23,606 nt of DNA. Source: a virus. Positions 7,785 through 14,063 of this stretch are shown here, piece after piece. Made by a program: the position numbers and the translations under genes. The stretch lies in IMG/VR virus record IMGVR_UViG_3300026078_000460, positions 1 through 23,606 of that record. One strand, written 5' to 3'. Each line of letters begins with the position of its first letter. The stretch's first letter is position 1. The notes beneath the pieces were generated by a model that made no database searches, was not told the origin of the DNA, and saw only the letters and a program-made list of their open reading frames with translations.

Positions 7785-7920
7785 TGGACCGGGCAGGACT
7801 CGAACCTGCGAGCGGGATATCTCCCTTTTTGCTACCAAGAATGAAGGGGAATCGAACCCCACACCCCGTTCCGAGGGGACGCCCGACTCGAACGGGCTTG
7901 ACTCATCCGATTTCCGGTCC
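7785..7920 (-). ncRNA. Composite tRNA-like element with three T-arm hairpins
   Basis: Three hairpins match the tRNA T-arm (TTCRANY loop of 7 nt): 7881-7897 (5-bp stem), 7846-7860 (4-bp GGGG/CCCC stem) and 7793-7809 (5-bp stem). The last abuts CCGGTCC plus a discriminator A (7785-7792), exactly as at a tRNA 3' end, and the complement GGACCGG lies at 7914-7920, closing a perfect 7-bp acceptor-like stem around the whole element. The D and anticodon arms of a normal tRNA are not recognisable for this outer stem, and 136 nt is too long. It sits between a terminator hairpin and the next gene start. It may be a novel structured RNA, a tRNA split by another, or decayed tRNA genes. Confidence 0.55.
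7838..7908 (-). tRNA. Inner 71-nt cloverleaf, possible atypical tRNA
   Basis: Inside the composite element a 71-nt stretch folds into four arms: acceptor GGATGAG with TTCATTC (7 pairs, two of them G-U), a first arm of 5 bp, a second arm CCCC/GGGG with loop TCGGAAC, and a T-arm with loop TTCGATT. A loop position 33 of C, a first arm without the GG of a D-loop, and a 4-bp T-stem all depart from normal tRNAs, so a working tRNA is doubtful. If the second arm is an anticodon arm the anticodon would read GGA. Confidence 0.3.
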
Positions 7921-7924
7921 ATGT

Positions 7925-7960
7925 GCCGACCCTGCCGGGCGCCGTGACGGCAGGGTCGGC
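7925..7960 (-). terminator. 13-bp hairpin terminator
   Basis: Perfect stem GCCGACCCTGCCG (7925-7937) with 7948-7960 around a 10-nt loop, 11 bp after the stop of the zinc-binding gene and 4 bp before the tRNA-like element. No U-tract follows. It separates the two units and could also define the 5' side of the structured RNA. Confidence 0.7.
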
Positions 7961-7971
7961 GGTCTGTGCGG

Positions 7972-8592
7972 TCAGCCCCAGGGGAGGCCGCGCTTGGCAG
8001 CGCACTTGGGGCCGTAACCGGCGTCGATGCTGCGCTCGTCGGTCAGGTCGATCGAGCAGAAGATGCAGTTGCCGTAGAGCTTGCCCCATTCCCGAGCCTG
8101 CTCGGCGGTCAGCTCCATGGCCGGGGTGAGCTTGTGGACCAGACCCGACTCGTACTGCCAGTGCGCACCGTCCCAGCGCTTGGCGTACAGGTGGCCGCTG
8201 CCGTGCTTGGCCTGCTGCACCTTCACGTAGTCGTCACCCAGCTTGTAGAAGCCGTCCGTGACCTTGGGCGAAGCCTGCGGCCGAGCCGCCGGGCGGGCCC
8301 GGTACGGCAGCTCCTTCAAGGCGTCGATCAGCTGGCTGCACTCCTTCGCGGCAACCGGACCGCCGGTGGTCAGGCGGGCCACGGCCTGCAACAAGTGGTC
8401 GGGAAGCAGTTCGTACTGGCGGCTCTGCACCAGCTTTCCCGCCCACTCCCGGGCCTTCTCGCTGGCCCCGGGCTGGTGCTGACGCCGGGCCGGGGTCTCG
8501 CACCTGCGGACGACCTCGGTCGCGATCTTGCGTGCGTCGGTGGTGTTCAGGGCGAACATCGGGTGCATGTCGCGGATTTCGAGCTTCGGCAT
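7972..8592 (-). CDS. DUF6011-like zinc-binding protein
   Basis: The 206-aa product ends in a compact Cys cluster: C176 and C179 (NCIFC), LTDERSIDAGYGPKC with C197, and a terminal GLPWG. This resembles the DUF6011 domain often found at the C-terminus of actinophage and actinobacterial proteins, which probably binds zinc. The N-terminal 100 residues are helical and basic; residues 115-150 are beta-rich (FYKLGDDYVKVQQ). The ATG at 8592 has GAGGAA just upstream. It is driven by the best promoter in the window (8635-8663) and followed by a terminator, so it is probably a monocistronic, strongly expressed gene. Function unknown. Confidence 0.8.
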   Translation of the reverse strand: MPKLEIRDMHPMFALNTTDARKIATEVVRRCETPARRQHQPGASEKAREWAGKLVQSRQYELLPDHLLQAVARLTTGGPVAAKECSQLIDALKELPYRARPAARPQASPKVTDGFYKLGDDYVKVQQAKHGSGHLYAKRWDGAHWQYESGLVHKLTPAMELTAEQAREWGKLYGNCIFCSIDLTDERSIDAGYGPKCAAKRGLPWG

Positions 8593-8634
8593 TTCCTCAA
8601 CCCCCAGCTTCGGTTTTCCCCAGCTACTGAGACC

Positions 8635-8663
8635 ATACTAGCATAGGATTGTCCCAGTGTCAA
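8635..8663 (-). promoter_or_regulatory. Consensus promoter for the DUF6011-like gene
   Basis: Minus strand: -35 TTGACA (8658-8663), a 17-bp spacer and -10 TAGTAT (8635-8640), 42 bp upstream of the ATG. The -35 is a perfect sigma-70-type hexamer with ideal spacing. A copy of the dispersed 13-bp motif lies 15 bp upstream of the -35. Confidence 0.75.
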
Positions 8664-8678
8664 GCAGGGTAGAACCGG

Positions 8679-8691
8679 CTACACCACCCCC
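8679..8691 (-). repeat. Dispersed motif GGGGGTGGTGTAG, copy 2
   Basis: Intergenic exact copy just after the stop of the 99-aa gene and upstream of the consensus promoter. With its flank it shares 18 identical bp with the copy at 20391. Confidence 0.65.
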
Positions 8692-8696
8692 GCCCG

Positions 8697-8996
8697 TCAG
8701 ACCCCTGCGAGCCTGCGGAACGTGCGGAACTGCTCGTTGCCGCTGGGTCCAGTTACCCGGATGTCGGTAACCACTGGTGACGCGTACTCCTCGCGGGTCT
8801 CGTGGACGGTTAGGCGAGTCTCGCCGTAGGCGTATCCGGTTTCGATCACGGTCTTGGTCTGCGGGTGCTCCCACCGGTCGATCCGGACCTGTCGGTACTG
8901 GCTGGCGGTCAACTGAGCCAGAGCAAGCTTGAGGCAGTCGCGCGCCTGCGTGGCCCAGCCTGCGGGAGTGTTGGGGTACAAGGACTTGGTTGTCAC
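8697..8996 (-). CDS. Hypothetical protein, 99 aa
   Basis: I do not recognise this protein. The first 40 residues are helical (WATQARDCLKLALAQLTASQ), the rest alternates as beta strand with many Thr, Arg and Glu; no cysteine cluster or membrane segment. The GTG start overlaps the upstream stop as GTGA (8993-8996), so it is coupled to the XRE-type regulator and may be its partner or co-regulated target. Confidence 0.7.
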   Translation of the reverse strand: MTTKSLYPNTPAGWATQARDCLKLALAQLTASQYRQVRIDRWEHPQTKTVIETGYAYGETRLTVHETREEYASPVVTDIRVTGPSGNEQFRTFRRLAGV

Positions 8997-9274
8997 GCGG
9001 CCATCTTTCTCTCAGAGCCGTCTTCGTTCAGGTCGACCTCGGGTTCAGGTCCGAAGACGTGCATGCGGATGTAGTGGCCGAAAGTCTCGCGGCCTCCGGC
9101 CATCGCCTGGGTCATCTCATCCAGGTCGAGGTCGTATTCCTCCACGATCTTGCGTGCCACGTCGATGGACGGCACCCGCTCCCCATTGCGATAGCGGGAA
9201 GCCGTCGTGAAATGCACCCCCACAGCGCGGCCGAAGGAGGCGTTGCTGACCGGTGTTTTCGTAGGGCTGTCCAT
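8993..9274 (-). CDS. XRE-type helix-turn-helix regulator
   Basis: The 93-aa product has a Cro/C1-type HTH over about residues 12-50: SFGRAVGVHFTTASRYRNGE is the recognition region, followed by the usual VPSIDVARKI helix. The C-terminal 40 residues are acidic and may mediate oligomerisation. No good ribosome site precedes the ATG. Instead TACCAT lies exactly 6 bp before it, as expected for a -10 element of a leaderless mRNA, and a 14-bp palindrome covers the start codon, which suggests autoregulation. A lytic-switch role is possible, but no integrase is in view. Confidence 0.8.
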   Translation of the reverse strand: MDSPTKTPVSNASFGRAVGVHFTTASRYRNGERVPSIDVARKIVEEYDLDLDEMTQAMAGGRETFGHYIRMHVFGPEPEVDLNEDGSERKMAA

Positions 9275-9284
9275 ACCCGTATGG
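9271..9284. promoter_or_regulatory. Palindromic operator candidate over the regulator start
   Basis: CCATACCCGTATGG is a 6-bp inverted repeat with a 2-bp centre. It overlaps the ATG of the XRE-type gene and the TACCAT -10-like box, so a bound repressor would block both transcription and the first codon. The rest of the 43-bp gap (9275-9317) shows nothing else. Confidence 0.5.
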
Positions 9285-9317
9285 TAGCACAGGGATTGAC
9301 CACCTGGCTATATTACG

Positions 9318-9725
9318 TCAGGGGTTGCTGGCTTCCGGACAATCCAGTCTTGAATACTGTCTGTGCAGCGCGCTAGACGCCTTGGCCGCGTTAGCCAGTT
9401 GTCCAGCAGACGCCCCCGGCAAAGGGTTGTCGGCAAATCCGATCAGCATCTGATATAGCGGGCACAGCAGGTCGGTGCGTACTTGCTTCTGCTGTTGGGA
9501 GGTGGTGTAGTTCTGGGCCAGCGCTTGCTGAAGGCGGTGGTTGATGTTGATCTGACCGTGTACCACGCTCCACAGTACGGCGGTGATGATCAGGTCCAGC
9601 AAGAAACTGGCAGCCAGCCCGATCGTCACGTGTTTCAGCAATCGAAACCTACGGGACAGCCCCTGGACCTCTTGGACCAGCTGGCTGCCCACAACAGCCA
9701 GGTCGTCTGGCTCAGGATCGGTCAT
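9318..9725 (-). CDS. Single-pass membrane protein, possible holin accessory
   Basis: The 135-aa protein has one transmembrane segment at about residues 32-56, preceded by an acidic then Arg-rich N-terminus and followed by a Gln-rich domain with two cysteines, C88 and C129, that could form a disulfide outside the cell. It overlaps the upstream gene by ATGA. With the next two genes it forms a set of small proteins, two with a membrane segment, that resembles an actinophage lysis cassette, but no lysin is present, so the role is open. Confidence 0.7.
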   Translation of the reverse strand: MTDPEPDDLAVVGSQLVQEVQGLSRRFRLLKHVTIGLAASFLLDLIITAVLWSVVHGQININHRLQQALAQNYTTSQQQKQVRTDLLCPLYQMLIGFADNPLPGASAGQLANAAKASSALHRQYSRLDCPEASNP

Positions 9726-10024
9726 GCCTTCGAGTCTCCCTCACGCCTCCTGTCGGCTTCACGGGACAACTCCTGGGCGAAGGAGCTGAGTTTGCCTACC
9801 GTGCGGTTGGCGTCTGCCGCCCACTTGCGCTGAAAAGCAGTCTGTATGCGCCCCGCCAGTTGGTCGGCGTCCCGGGTAGCAGCCAACTGTGTCACCAACT
9901 CCTTGACCTGAGGGCTTCGTGCCTTGACACGAGCCTTCTGTGCGCGGGCTTCTTGGCGGGCGGCCTCGGCCTCCCGTCTCTCCTGCTTCAGCTGCTTTGA
10001 CTTCCTAGACTGCCACAGTCGCAT
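9722..10024 (-). CDS. Coiled-coil protein, 100 aa
   Basis: The product is charged and almost wholly helical (KQERREAEAARQEARAQKAR), with a likely coiled coil in the first half. The start chosen is ATG 10024, which has AAGGG upstream and overlaps the previous gene by 20 nt. The open frame continues to 10144, but the extra 40 residues are a shadow of that gene. It lies between two membrane protein genes and may link or regulate them. I do not recognise the family. Confidence 0.7.
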   Translation of the reverse strand: MRLWQSRKSKQLKQERREAEAARQEARAQKARVKARSPQVKELVTQLAATRDADQLAGRIQTAFQRKWAADANRTVGKLSSFAQELSREADRRREGDSKA

Positions 10025-10328
10025 CAGAATCGCCCTTGGGGTCGGGGGTTCGGCTTGCGACAGTTGGCGGGGTGGAGCCGGGGGCGGGAAGGGCACTGAT
10101 GACTTGGTTTGCAGTCTTAGCGTACCCGACCAGTAACGCGTCACGCTGTTCCTCCGCCTTTACCCGGCCTTCTCGTTCGTGCTCGTAAGTCTCTTTCCAA
10201 ATGTCCGCAATTCGGCGGGTCTCCTTAAGCAGAGATCTGGGCACCAGGTACCCGAACACCACCGCACCTACCACAAGAGCCACGATACCCCAGGGTCCGG
10301 CTTGCTGGAATATCACGGAGGTCGTCAT
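10005..10328 (-). CDS. Holin-like membrane protein
   Basis: The 107-aa protein has an N-terminal transmembrane segment (GPWGIVALVVGAVVFGYLVP, residues 11-30), then a charged helix (TYEHEREGRVKAEEQRDALL) and a Pro/Asp-rich tail. This shape fits the small holin-like proteins of actinophages, though one segment is not diagnostic. The ATG lacks a good ribosome site; a strong AAAGGAG lies 45 bp upstream. From there an in-frame ATT at 10367 would give 13 more residues, and an out-of-frame TTG opens a 10-codon leader ORF that stops just before the ATG. Confidence 0.65.
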   Translation of the reverse strand: MTTSVIFQQAGPWGIVALVVGAVVFGYLVPRSLLKETRRIADIWKETYEHEREGRVKAEEQRDALLVGYAKTANQVISALPAPGSTPPTVASRTPDPKGDSDATVAV

Positions 10329-10333
10329 CGGAT

Positions 10334-10380
10334 CTAGACCCCCAATGTCGTGGCGAACAGGGACAATACGGGGCTCCTTT
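10334..10380 (-). promoter_or_regulatory. Strong ribosome site with 10-codon ORF
   Basis: Minus strand AAAGGAG (10374-10380) is followed after 7 nt by TTG, a 10-codon frame and a TAG at 10334-10336, 5 nt before the ATG of the holin-like gene. The ATT one base earlier is in frame with that gene. Either a leader peptide or a non-canonical start would explain the site. Confidence 0.4.
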
Positions 10381-10394
10381 GTCGACTCCGTTGC

Positions 10395-10682
10395 CTAAAT
10401 GTTAGCATCAGAAGCCGTATATCGGCCATACACCACCCCCTCCCCGGTCGGGTTGACAGCTGTGCGGAATTCATACGGGGCCGGATAGCGTTCGCGTAAC
10501 ACGCGGGCCACCTGTCCAGCTCGCACCCGGGATGTATGACGAGACACTATGGCCCATCGACCGGGGTGACGTGGCAAGGCGGCCACGATCTCTTCGCGGT
10601 CGGCATTCTTTTTAACGTCGTACTCCGGGCGATAGATTCGGGCCCCGGGATCTGGCGGGTCTTCAAATACTAGGTCGACCAT
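10395..10682 (-). CDS. Hypothetical protein, 95 aa
   Basis: I do not recognise this basic protein. It contains a segment HPGRWAIVSRHTSRVRAGQV and a Thr/Val-rich C-terminus that includes one copy of the dispersed motif in a different reading phase from the others. There is no ribosome site: TACGAT lies exactly 6 bp before the ATG, so a leaderless transcript is likely. It is the first gene of the left minus-strand region and is divergent from the sugar cassette. Confidence 0.65.
   Translation of the reverse strand: MVDLVFEDPPDPGARIYRPEYDVKKNADREEIVAALPRHPGRWAIVSRHTSRVRAGQVARVLRERYPAPYEFRTAVNPTGEGVVYGRYTASDANI
10429..10440 (-). repeat. Dispersed motif, copy 3 (12 of 13 bp)
   Basis: GGGGGTGGTGTA on the minus strand inside the 95-aa gene, read in a different codon phase (GGG GTG GTG TAT) from the copies at 2207 and 20391. 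Its right flank shares CCGGTCGG with the copy at 14051. Confidence 0.55.
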
Positions 10683-10694
10683 GATAGTATCGTA
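10662..10694 (+). promoter_or_regulatory. Divergent overlapping promoters
   Basis: Plus strand: -35 TTCAAA (10662-10667), 17-bp spacer, -10 TAGTAT (10685-10690), serving the sugar cassette. Minus strand: -10 TACGAT (10689-10694) for the leaderless 95-aa gene, without a clear -35. The two -10 boxes share bases, so polymerases could not occupy both at once. The TAGTAT box is identical to that of the promoter at 8635. Confidence 0.5.
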
Positions 10695-10759
10695 CCATTG
10701 TCAGGTTGTGGTCTAATCGGTGCGGCAGATCCGGCCGACAGCCCCAAAGGAGCTACACA

Positions 10760-11743
10760 GTGAAGATTGCGGTGACCGGCGGAGCCGGATTCATCGGAGG
10801 GCACGTGGTGGACGAGCTGCATCGGCGTGGTCACACTCCGGTTATCTTCGACCATCGTCGCGATCGTCGGCACACGGTGGCGGACACTCCAGAGGCCTAC
10901 TGGCCGGTGATGCTGGGAGACTGCCGGGACGAGGTCGCCGTAACCGAGCTGGCTGCTCACGTCGACGGAATCATCCATCTGGCCTCGGTACTGGGTACGC
11001 AGGAGACCGTGTTCAACCCGCGTCCAGCTGTGATGACCAACGTCATCTCCGGCATGAACGTGATGGAGGCGGCCACTCAGTACAACATCCCGATGGTCAA
11101 CATCTGTGTCGGGAATGCTGGGATGTCCAACCCGTACTCGGCCAGCAAGACCTGCGTCGAGACCCTCGGGCATATGTACGCCCGGGACCGGGGCACCAAG
11201 ATCAACCAGGTGAGGGTGGTGAACGCCTACGGACCGCGTCAGCTGATGGCTCGGCCGTACGGCCCCGGGAAGGTCCGCAAGATCATCCCGGCATTCGTCG
11301 CCCGCGCCCTCACCGGGGCGCCGATCGAGATCTACGGGGACGGTGAGCAGGTCTCGGACTGCGTGTACGTGGGCGATGTGGCCAAGGCGCTGGTGTCGAC
11401 GCTGGAGCACACCGCCGAGAACCATCTGGAGCTGCCGCATGTGGTCGAGGTCGGCCCGTCCGAGCATCGCACTGTGAACGAGGTCGCACACTTGGTGCGC
11501 GGGATGGCACTGGCAATGGGAGTTCCGCAGCCGGAGCTGGTGCATCTTCCGATGCGACCGGGCGAGACGCCGGGTGCCCGGATCGTCGCCAAGAACGAGA
11601 CCCTGCACTCGATCGGGATGGACCCGGCCAACCTGGAAGCGCTGGACTCCGGGCTGTCCCGGACGGTTGCCTGGTACGCGGACAACTGGCTGCCCGGCCA
11701 CCGGGAGTGGCTGTCTCAGAATCAGTCCGACTGCCGTGGGTAA
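10760..11743 (+). CDS. NAD-dependent epimerase/dehydratase
   Basis: This 327-aa enzyme belongs to the extended short-chain dehydrogenases that remodel nucleotide sugars. The Rossmann signature TGGAGFIG sits at residues 6-13, an HLASVLG strand follows at about 73, and the catalytic pair is in NPYSASK (Y126, K130). The usual Ser/Thr of the triad is not obvious, as the matching stretch reads NICVGNAG. The GTG start has AAAGGAG 7 nt upstream. It heads a four-gene plus-strand operon with two glycosyltransferases, so it probably supplies or modifies the donor sugar; the exact reaction cannot be told. Confidence 0.88.
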   Translation: MKIAVTGGAGFIGGHVVDELHRRGHTPVIFDHRRDRRHTVADTPEAYWPVMLGDCRDEVAVTELAAHVDGIIHLASVLGTQETVFNPRPAVMTNVISGMNVMEAATQYNIPMVNICVGNAGMSNPYSASKTCVETLGHMYARDRGTKINQVRVVNAYGPRQLMARPYGPGKVRKIIPAFVARALTGAPIEIYGDGEQVSDCVYVGDVAKALVSTLEHTAENHLELPHVVEVGPSEHRTVNEVAHLVRGMALAMGVPQPELVHLPMRPGETPGARIVAKNETLHSIGMDPANLEALDSGLSRTVAWYADNWLPGHREWLSQNQSDCRG

Positions 11744-12749
11744 GGCGTGGTTGTGGGCGGCCGACGACGGTGGCTGTGGCTGGTACCGCACAGTCATCGT
11801 CGCCGAGGCGTTGCGCAAGATGGGCCACGACGTCGGGCGGGGAATCACCTACGACACCGAGAACTACGGTGACGCAGAGGCGATCCTGGGCCAGCGGATG
11901 GCGCTTCCCGGTCCCACCACCTCGTGGGCGCGGTGGAACTTCGAGCACTCCAAGACCACAGTGTTTGACGCCGATGACAACTACTTCCACATGTACCAGC
12001 ATCCCGAGTTCGGCCCGTCTGCTGTTGAGTACAGCCGTTCGCGGGTTCAGGCCCGGTTGCTGGCTAACGCCGCATCGGCAGCCTTCACCACCTGCGCCAG
12101 CTGGCGACTGGCGGAAATCTTCGACGTCTACTGCAATAATGTCGTGATGGTGCCGAACGGCCTGCCGGAGCGGTATCTGGATCGCCCGGCACCGTACGAG
12201 CAAGACCCGGCGTTGTGTCCGATCGTCGGCTGGGCCGGATCGTCGTTCACCCAGTTCGAGCTGACCGACTCGGTCAAGGAGATGTTCTCCAAAGTCGCCG
12301 AATGGAGCGGCCAGATGCACACGGTCGGTGTGCCGTACGAGTACGCTCGCAAGATCGGGATCGCTCTTCCTGGAGTAAGAACCACCGGGTGGGTCAAGGG
12401 CACAGACCACTACCTGGACACCATCGACTTCGACATCTGGGTGGCGCCGTACCGGCGAACCGAGTACAACGAGGCGAAGGTGGCCACGAAGGCGCTGGAG
12501 GCGGCTTTCCTGGGCATCCCGATCGTGGCATCCGACACCACCCCCTACCGCCAGTTCGTGATTGACGGCGGGACCGGGTTTTTGGTTCCCCCCGGCGGGG
12601 ACTGGGAGACTCCGGTACGGACACTGATCAACGACCCGGCACTGCGCGAGCAGATGGGTCGAGCCGCGCGCAAGGTCGCTCAGAGGTTCACCATCGAGAA
12701 ACTGGCTGCTCAGTTTTGGGAGCCACTGCTGTTCGGAGGTCGTCCGTGA
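11736..12749 (+). CDS. GT4-like glycosyltransferase
   Basis: The 337-aa protein has a GT-B layout. The N-terminus GCGWYRTVIVAEALRKMGHD is the usual first helix of GT4-type enzymes, residues near 160-170 begin the second Rossmann domain (CPIVGWAGSS), and the donor-binding region reads KALEAAFLGIPIVASDT followed by GGTGFLVPPG. The GTG start overlaps the epimerase stop by 8 nt (GTGGGTAA); no strong ribosome site is seen, so translation is probably coupled. It should act in the host cytoplasm. The acceptor may be a virion protein, DNA or a surface glycan. Confidence 0.82.
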   Translation: MGKAWLWAADDGGCGWYRTVIVAEALRKMGHDVGRGITYDTENYGDAEAILGQRMALPGPTTSWARWNFEHSKTTVFDADDNYFHMYQHPEFGPSAVEYSRSRVQARLLANAASAAFTTCASWRLAEIFDVYCNNVVMVPNGLPERYLDRPAPYEQDPALCPIVGWAGSSFTQFELTDSVKEMFSKVAEWSGQMHTVGVPYEYARKIGIALPGVRTTGWVKGTDHYLDTIDFDIWVAPYRRTEYNEAKVATKALEAAFLGIPIVASDTTPYRQFVIDGGTGFLVPPGGDWETPVRTLINDPALREQMGRAARKVAQRFTIEKLAAQFWEPLLFGGRP

Positions 12750-13606
12750 TCGCGGGCAAGAAGGTGGTGGCGTGGACGCCGTACGGTCGTGAATCTACCG
12801 TGTCGATCCTGTTCGAATATCTGCGCCGAGAGCATGAGCGTGGGCTGATCGACGAGTACTGGCTGTATCTGAACACCGACGACAGCCAAGGATCGGACCT
12901 GGCCTACGCCTACAAGCTGGCACGTCGGCACAAGAACTGGGTGCGGTTGATCGAACGGCCGACCGGGCTGCCCCGCCTGCAACCCAAGCAGCGCAACACC
13001 GGATACGCCTATCGGTACATGGCCGACCCGAACGCTCTGTTCTTCCGATTCGACGACGACATCGTGTACGTGCACGAGGACGCCGTGTCGAACCTGTGTA
13101 CGGCCAAAGTCAACCTGCCCGGCACGCTCGCCTGTTTCGCGCTGATGTGGAACAACGCCATCACCTCGTGGTTCGCGCAGAAGCTCGATATCATCCCGAC
13201 CGAATACGGGGTGGTGGCTTCACCTTACTGCATGGACCCGGTCGGATGGGGAGACGGCCAGTTCGCGGTTAAGATCCACAACCTGCTGCTGGGCTGGCTG
13301 GCGGATGGCACGCCCGAGAAGGCGTTCTTCTATCAGAACTTCCCGCTCGCTCCCAAACAGCAATTCAGTGTGTCGTGCCACGTGATCGACGGTCAGGAGT
13401 TCTGCGACCTGCCGACACCTGGGGTGCTGGACTATCCGGAGGAAGAGCACTGGATCACGGTGCATCGGCCGCCATTGGTCGGCAAAGACAACGTGATCGT
13501 GGGCGACGCCCTGGTCTCGCACTACACCTTCTACCCGCAGGGCAAGGTCGTGCGAGCAACCAACATCCTGGACCGTTACCGAGACATCGCAAGGAAGCTG
13601 ACATGA
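12746..13606 (+). CDS. GT-A-like glycosyltransferase
   Basis: The 286-aa protein resembles a metal-dependent GT-A enzyme. It has a nucleotide-binding first strand (VVAWTPYGRE), a DDD motif at residues 103-105 (FFRFDDDIVYV) that fits the DXD metal site, and aromatic and His-rich strands near the C-terminus (HWITVHRPP, VSHYTFYP). The GTG overlaps the upstream stop as GTGA and has GGAGGT 6 nt before it. The family number is uncertain. As third gene of the sugar operon it probably extends or starts the same glycan as its neighbour. Confidence 0.75.
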   Translation: MIAGKKVVAWTPYGRESTVSILFEYLRREHERGLIDEYWLYLNTDDSQGSDLAYAYKLARRHKNWVRLIERPTGLPRLQPKQRNTGYAYRYMADPNALFFRFDDDIVYVHEDAVSNLCTAKVNLPGTLACFALMWNNAITSWFAQKLDIIPTEYGVVASPYCMDPVGWGDGQFAVKIHNLLLGWLADGTPEKAFFYQNFPLAPKQQFSVSCHVIDGQEFCDLPTPGVLDYPEEEHWITVHRPPLVGKDNVIVGDALVSHYTFYPQGKVVRATNILDRYRDIARKLT

Positions 13607-13959
13607 GCGTGAGCCCCAAGAACCTGACTCAGGGCGAGACGAGAGAGTACAAGGCGAAGTCGTCCGGAAGCGCCGCTCGCAAGCCCACTGCCGAGGAGAT
13701 CGCGGCCGAAGCGATCGAGGCGGCAACTCCAGCGCCGGACGGAACGACCGCGTCCGCCCAGATCGGGACGGACCGCGAAGAAGTCTACATCGACCCGCAG
13801 GAGCTGGCGCAGGCGACTCAGAACAAGAACGCCCGCCTGATCGCAATGATGGTCCACGAGAACGCGATGCTTGAAGTCGCCCTGGAACAGGAGCGCAGGG
13901 CCCGGCAAGACGCTGAGAACAAGTACGGGGCCCTGCTGGAGTCCCTGCGAGACGACTAA
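13603..13959 (+). CDS. Small helical protein of the sugar operon
   Basis: The 118-aa product has a low-complexity N-terminus rich in Lys, Ser, Ala and Thr (YKAKSSGSAARKPTAEEIAA), then an acidic linker and a C-terminal helix likely to form a coiled coil (MLEVALEQERRARQDAENKY). The ATG overlaps the glycosyltransferase stop (ATGA) with AAGGA upstream. I do not recognise it. A Ser/Thr-rich, disordered start beside two glycosyltransferases makes an acceptor or scaffold role worth considering, which is inference. Confidence 0.75.
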   Translation: MSVSPKNLTQGETREYKAKSSGSAARKPTAEEIAAEAIEAATPAPDGTTASAQIGTDREEVYIDPQELAQATQNKNARLIAMMVHENAMLEVALEQERRARQDAENKYGALLESLRDD

Positions 13960-13961
13960 TA

Positions 13962-13990
13962 TTGTCTTCCTGACACGTGAGTGCTAGGCT
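13962..13990 (+). promoter_or_regulatory. Candidate promoter for the structured leader
   Basis: TTGTCT (13962-13967), 17-bp spacer and TAGGCT (13985-13990) directly follow the stop of the sugar operon. Both hexamers are degenerate but the spacing is ideal and the -10 fits the TANNNT actinobacterial pattern. Confidence 0.45.
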
Positions 13991-14013
13991 GGTCTTTGTA
14001 CGGCCTACCGTGA

Positions 14014-14034
14014 CAGGAGGACAAGATGCTCTAG
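14014..14034 (+). promoter_or_regulatory. Strong ribosome site with a two-codon ORF
   Basis: AGGAGG lies 6 nt before ATG CTC TAG (ATG at 14026). The site is as good as any in the window, yet the frame stops after Met-Leu and no longer frame follows in phase. It could hold a ribosome in place as a regulatory device, or mark a gene lost by mutation. Confidence 0.5.
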
Positions 14035-14050
14035 GACATTTCTGAACTCC

Positions 14051-14063
14051 CTACACCACCCCC
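14051..14063 (-). repeat. Dispersed motif GGGGGTGGTGTAG, copy 4
   Basis: Intergenic exact copy in the plus-strand region, still oriented on the minus strand. Its C-run continues into the left arm of the hairpin at 14061. Confidence 0.65.

Noticed and set aside
7737-7922. 61-codon minus-strand frame over the tRNA-like element
   Set aside because: Its composition (SQVRVLPGPP) is the usual false protein obtained by translating tRNA T-arms.
9497-9510. GGGAGGTGGTGTAG and similar plus-strand partial matches (also 6477, 18299, 20147)
   Set aside because: They are imperfect and arise from Thr-Thr codons (ACC ACC) of minus-strand genes, so they were not counted in the motif family.
10453-10458. Plus-strand TTGACA
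   Set aside because: No -10 at 16-18 bp, and it lies inside the 95-aa minus-strand gene.
10670-11848. 392-codon minus-strand frame, and a 366-codon one at 11310-12410
   Set aside because: Both run antisense to the epimerase and glycosyltransferase genes, have no ribosome site and show no domain.
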